64,000 nucleotides of DNA from contig NZ_CP010849.1 of assembly GCF_000931445.1 (NCBI RefSeq), forward strand, positions 2,232,001-2,296,000. The letters are read 5' to 3'. Within the stretch, counting starts at the first letter, position 1, and every line of letters starts with the position of its first letter. This document shows, piece after piece, positions 62,927 to 64,000 of this stretch. A program made the position numbers and the translations under genes. This DNA comes from Streptomyces cyaneogriseus subsp. noncyanogenus (lineage in GTDB: Bacteria > Actinomycetota > Actinomycetes > Streptomycetales > Streptomycetaceae). The notes beneath the pieces were generated by a model that saw nothing but the letters and a program-made list of their open reading frames with translations, did not search any database and was not told where the DNA came from.

Positions 62927-64000
62927 TCAGGACAGACGCTTGAGAAGCACCGCGGACGCGACCGGCCGGGCACCCGCGCGGGCCACGCCGTCGGCCACCT
63001 CGCGGTCGGTCGACACGACGACGACCGGCCGGCCCGGCGGTTCGGCGCGCACGAGCTGGCGGATCAGCTCGTCGGCGGTGACGCCCGGCTTGGAGAACAG
63101 CACGCGCACCCCGCGGGGCGGGGCCAGCAGCACCGGGGCCGCCAGTTCGGCCCCGTCGAAGACGCATGTCACCTCGGCGCCGGTCTGCGCGGCGAGCTGG
63201 GAGAGCTGGCCGAGCAGGCGCAGGCGCTGCTTCTCCAGCGGCATCTGCGGATAGCCGGTCTTGGTGACGTTGTAGCCGTCGACGACCAGATGCACCTGGG
63301 GCAGCGCCAGCAACTGGTCGAGGATGGCGGGGTCGTGCTCCGACAGGGCGCGGGCCGCGATGTCCTTCGGCGTCATCCGGCCCGGCTCGACGGCGTCGAC
63401 CGTCTCGGCGGGGCGCACCGAGACCGGCGGCAGCGCGAGCTCCCGCCGCAGCCCCTGGGTGGCGTCGAGCAGGGTGTCCAGCAGCAGCCGTACCCGCATG
63501 TCCTCCACGCTGCGGCCCTCGCGCGCCGCCCGGCGCGCGGCCTCCAGGGCGGCCTCCGTCTCCCCGAGGCGGGCCTTGAGCCGCCGGGTCTCGCTGTCGG
63601 CGGCGGAGACCTGGGCCTGGCTCTCGGCGCGCACGGCCTCGATCTCCGCCCGCGCCTTGCGCAGGGCCGCCTCGCCGCGCTTGACGTCGCTGTGGGCGGC
63701 ACGCAGCTTGCGGTGGAGGGACTCGGCTTCCTTGCGCACCGCGTCCAGCTCGGCGCGCAGCCGGTCGGTCTCGGCCTTGGTGTGCTCCCGGGCCCGGGCC
63801 AGCTCGGCGCGCAGCCGCTCCAGCTCGGCCCGGCTCTCCTCGCCGGCCCGCTCGGCGTCGGCGCGCTGGGCCTCCTCGCCGGCGGCGGTCACCAGCTTCA
63901 CCCAGCCCGCCGGGCGCAGTACGTAGGCCGCGGCCGCCACGTCGAGCGGGTCCGCGGCGGGGGGCGGGGAGCCGGAGTCGAGGGCGCCGGCCAGTTCGGG
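62927..64000 (-). CDS. NYN-domain (PIN-like) RNA-binding protein, 5' end cut off
   Basis: The C-terminal 357 residues are in the window; the frame is open through the right edge, so the start lies outside. The upstream part is a long Arg/Glu/Ala coiled coil; the last 140 residues form an NYN domain with the acidic motifs VHLVVDGYNVTKTGYP, VTCVFDGAEL and VVVVSTDREVADGV, typical of metal-dependent RNases of the PIN superfamily. RNA or tRNA processing is likely by family. The coiled coil suggests oligomerisation. Separated from the NlpC pair by 209 nt. Confidence 0.88.
   Translation of the reverse strand, partial: PELAGALDSGSPPPAADPLDVAAAAYVLRPAGWVKLVTAAGEEAQRADAERAGEESRAELERLRAELARAREHTKAETDRLRAELDAVRKEAESLHRKLRAAHSDVKRGEAALRKARAEIEAVRAESQAQVSAADSETRRLKARLGETEAALEAARRAAREGRSVEDMRVRLLLDTLLDATQGLRRELALPPVSVRPAETVDAVEPGRMTPKDIAARALSEHDPAILDQLLALPQVHLVVDGYNVTKTGYPQMPLEKQRLRLLGQLSQLAAQTGAEVTCVFDGAELAAPVLLAPPRGVRVLFSKPGVTADELIRQLVRAEPPGRPVVVVSTDREVADGVARAGARPVASAVLLKRLS

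Overview
The window is high-G+C (visibly around 70 percent or more) chromosomal DNA from an actinomycete, almost certainly a Streptomyces. From memory, the gene content and order match the S. coelicolor region from ftsZ through the dcw cluster, the moxR/DUF58/transglutaminase genes, the thiOSG genes, a PknL-type kinase, bfr, aroH, the trpE leader, macRS, glkA and an SCO2127-like gene to the fadD/pimB/NlpC-P60 block. No database search was possible, so named orthologies rest on recognising the proteins and their order. No tRNA, rRNA, CRISPR array, insertion sequence or prophage was seen. This is conserved core chromosome, not an island.

1-13500 (minus strand): division and cell-wall cluster, in transcription order rsmH, ftsL-like, ftsI, murE, murF, mraY, murD, ftsW, murG, ftsQ, ftsZ (5' part only). 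Short gaps and 4-nt start/stop overlaps (ftsL/ftsI, murF/mraY, mraY/murD) suggest translational coupling. ftsZ has its own leader with a strong promoter and a perfect inverted repeat. 13700-19600 (plus): beta-carbonic anhydrase, then a coupled moxR / DUF58 / transglutaminase operon followed by a GGGAAC hexamer repeat and a bidirectional terminator. 19641-21900 (minus): DUF3040 protein, methyltransferase, HEPN protein. 22065-25543 (plus): degenerate ABC ATPase, YhgE/Pip membrane protein and TetR regulator behind a palindrome-bearing promoter. 26010-32500: carotenoid-desaturase-like oxidoreductase, Tyr/Gln-rich membrane protein, metF, thiE, Rv2175c-like DNA-binding protein, FAD reductase.

32521-37862 (plus): TPP riboswitch, thiO-thiS-thiG, a PASTA Ser/Thr kinase (PknL type) and endonuclease IV. 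37919-40169: metal-related genes: a DUF4396 membrane protein with a CsoR-like palindrome, a sulfite-oxidase-like enzyme, bacterioferritin and its ferredoxin with an iron box. 40198-44731: aromatic biosynthesis (DAHP synthase; trp leader peptide, attenuator and fused TrpEG) and a D-2-hydroxyacid dehydrogenase. 44854-51724: MacRS two-component system, acyltransferase, esterase, EEP hydrolase, glucokinase and an SCO2127-like protein. 51814-64000: ArsA-like ATPase, SRPBCC protein, phosphoesterase, acyl-CoA synthetase, two mannosyltransferase-type enzymes, a lipoprotein with a zinc-peptidase motif, two NlpC/P60 hydrolases and a truncated NYN-domain protein.

Many blocks also follow the M. tuberculosis Rv2150c-Rv2190c order (recalled), so the window is largely an ancient actinobacterial envelope/division neighbourhood. 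I did not find a convincing wholly new system. The best leads are regulatory DNA (palindromes upstream of the ABC/YhgE operon, DUF4396 and bfr; nested hairpin before fadD; repeat in the ftsZ leader), two P-loop proteins with Arg in place of the Walker A Lys, and a recurrent -10 box placed 6-8 nt before start codons, implying leaderless mRNAs.
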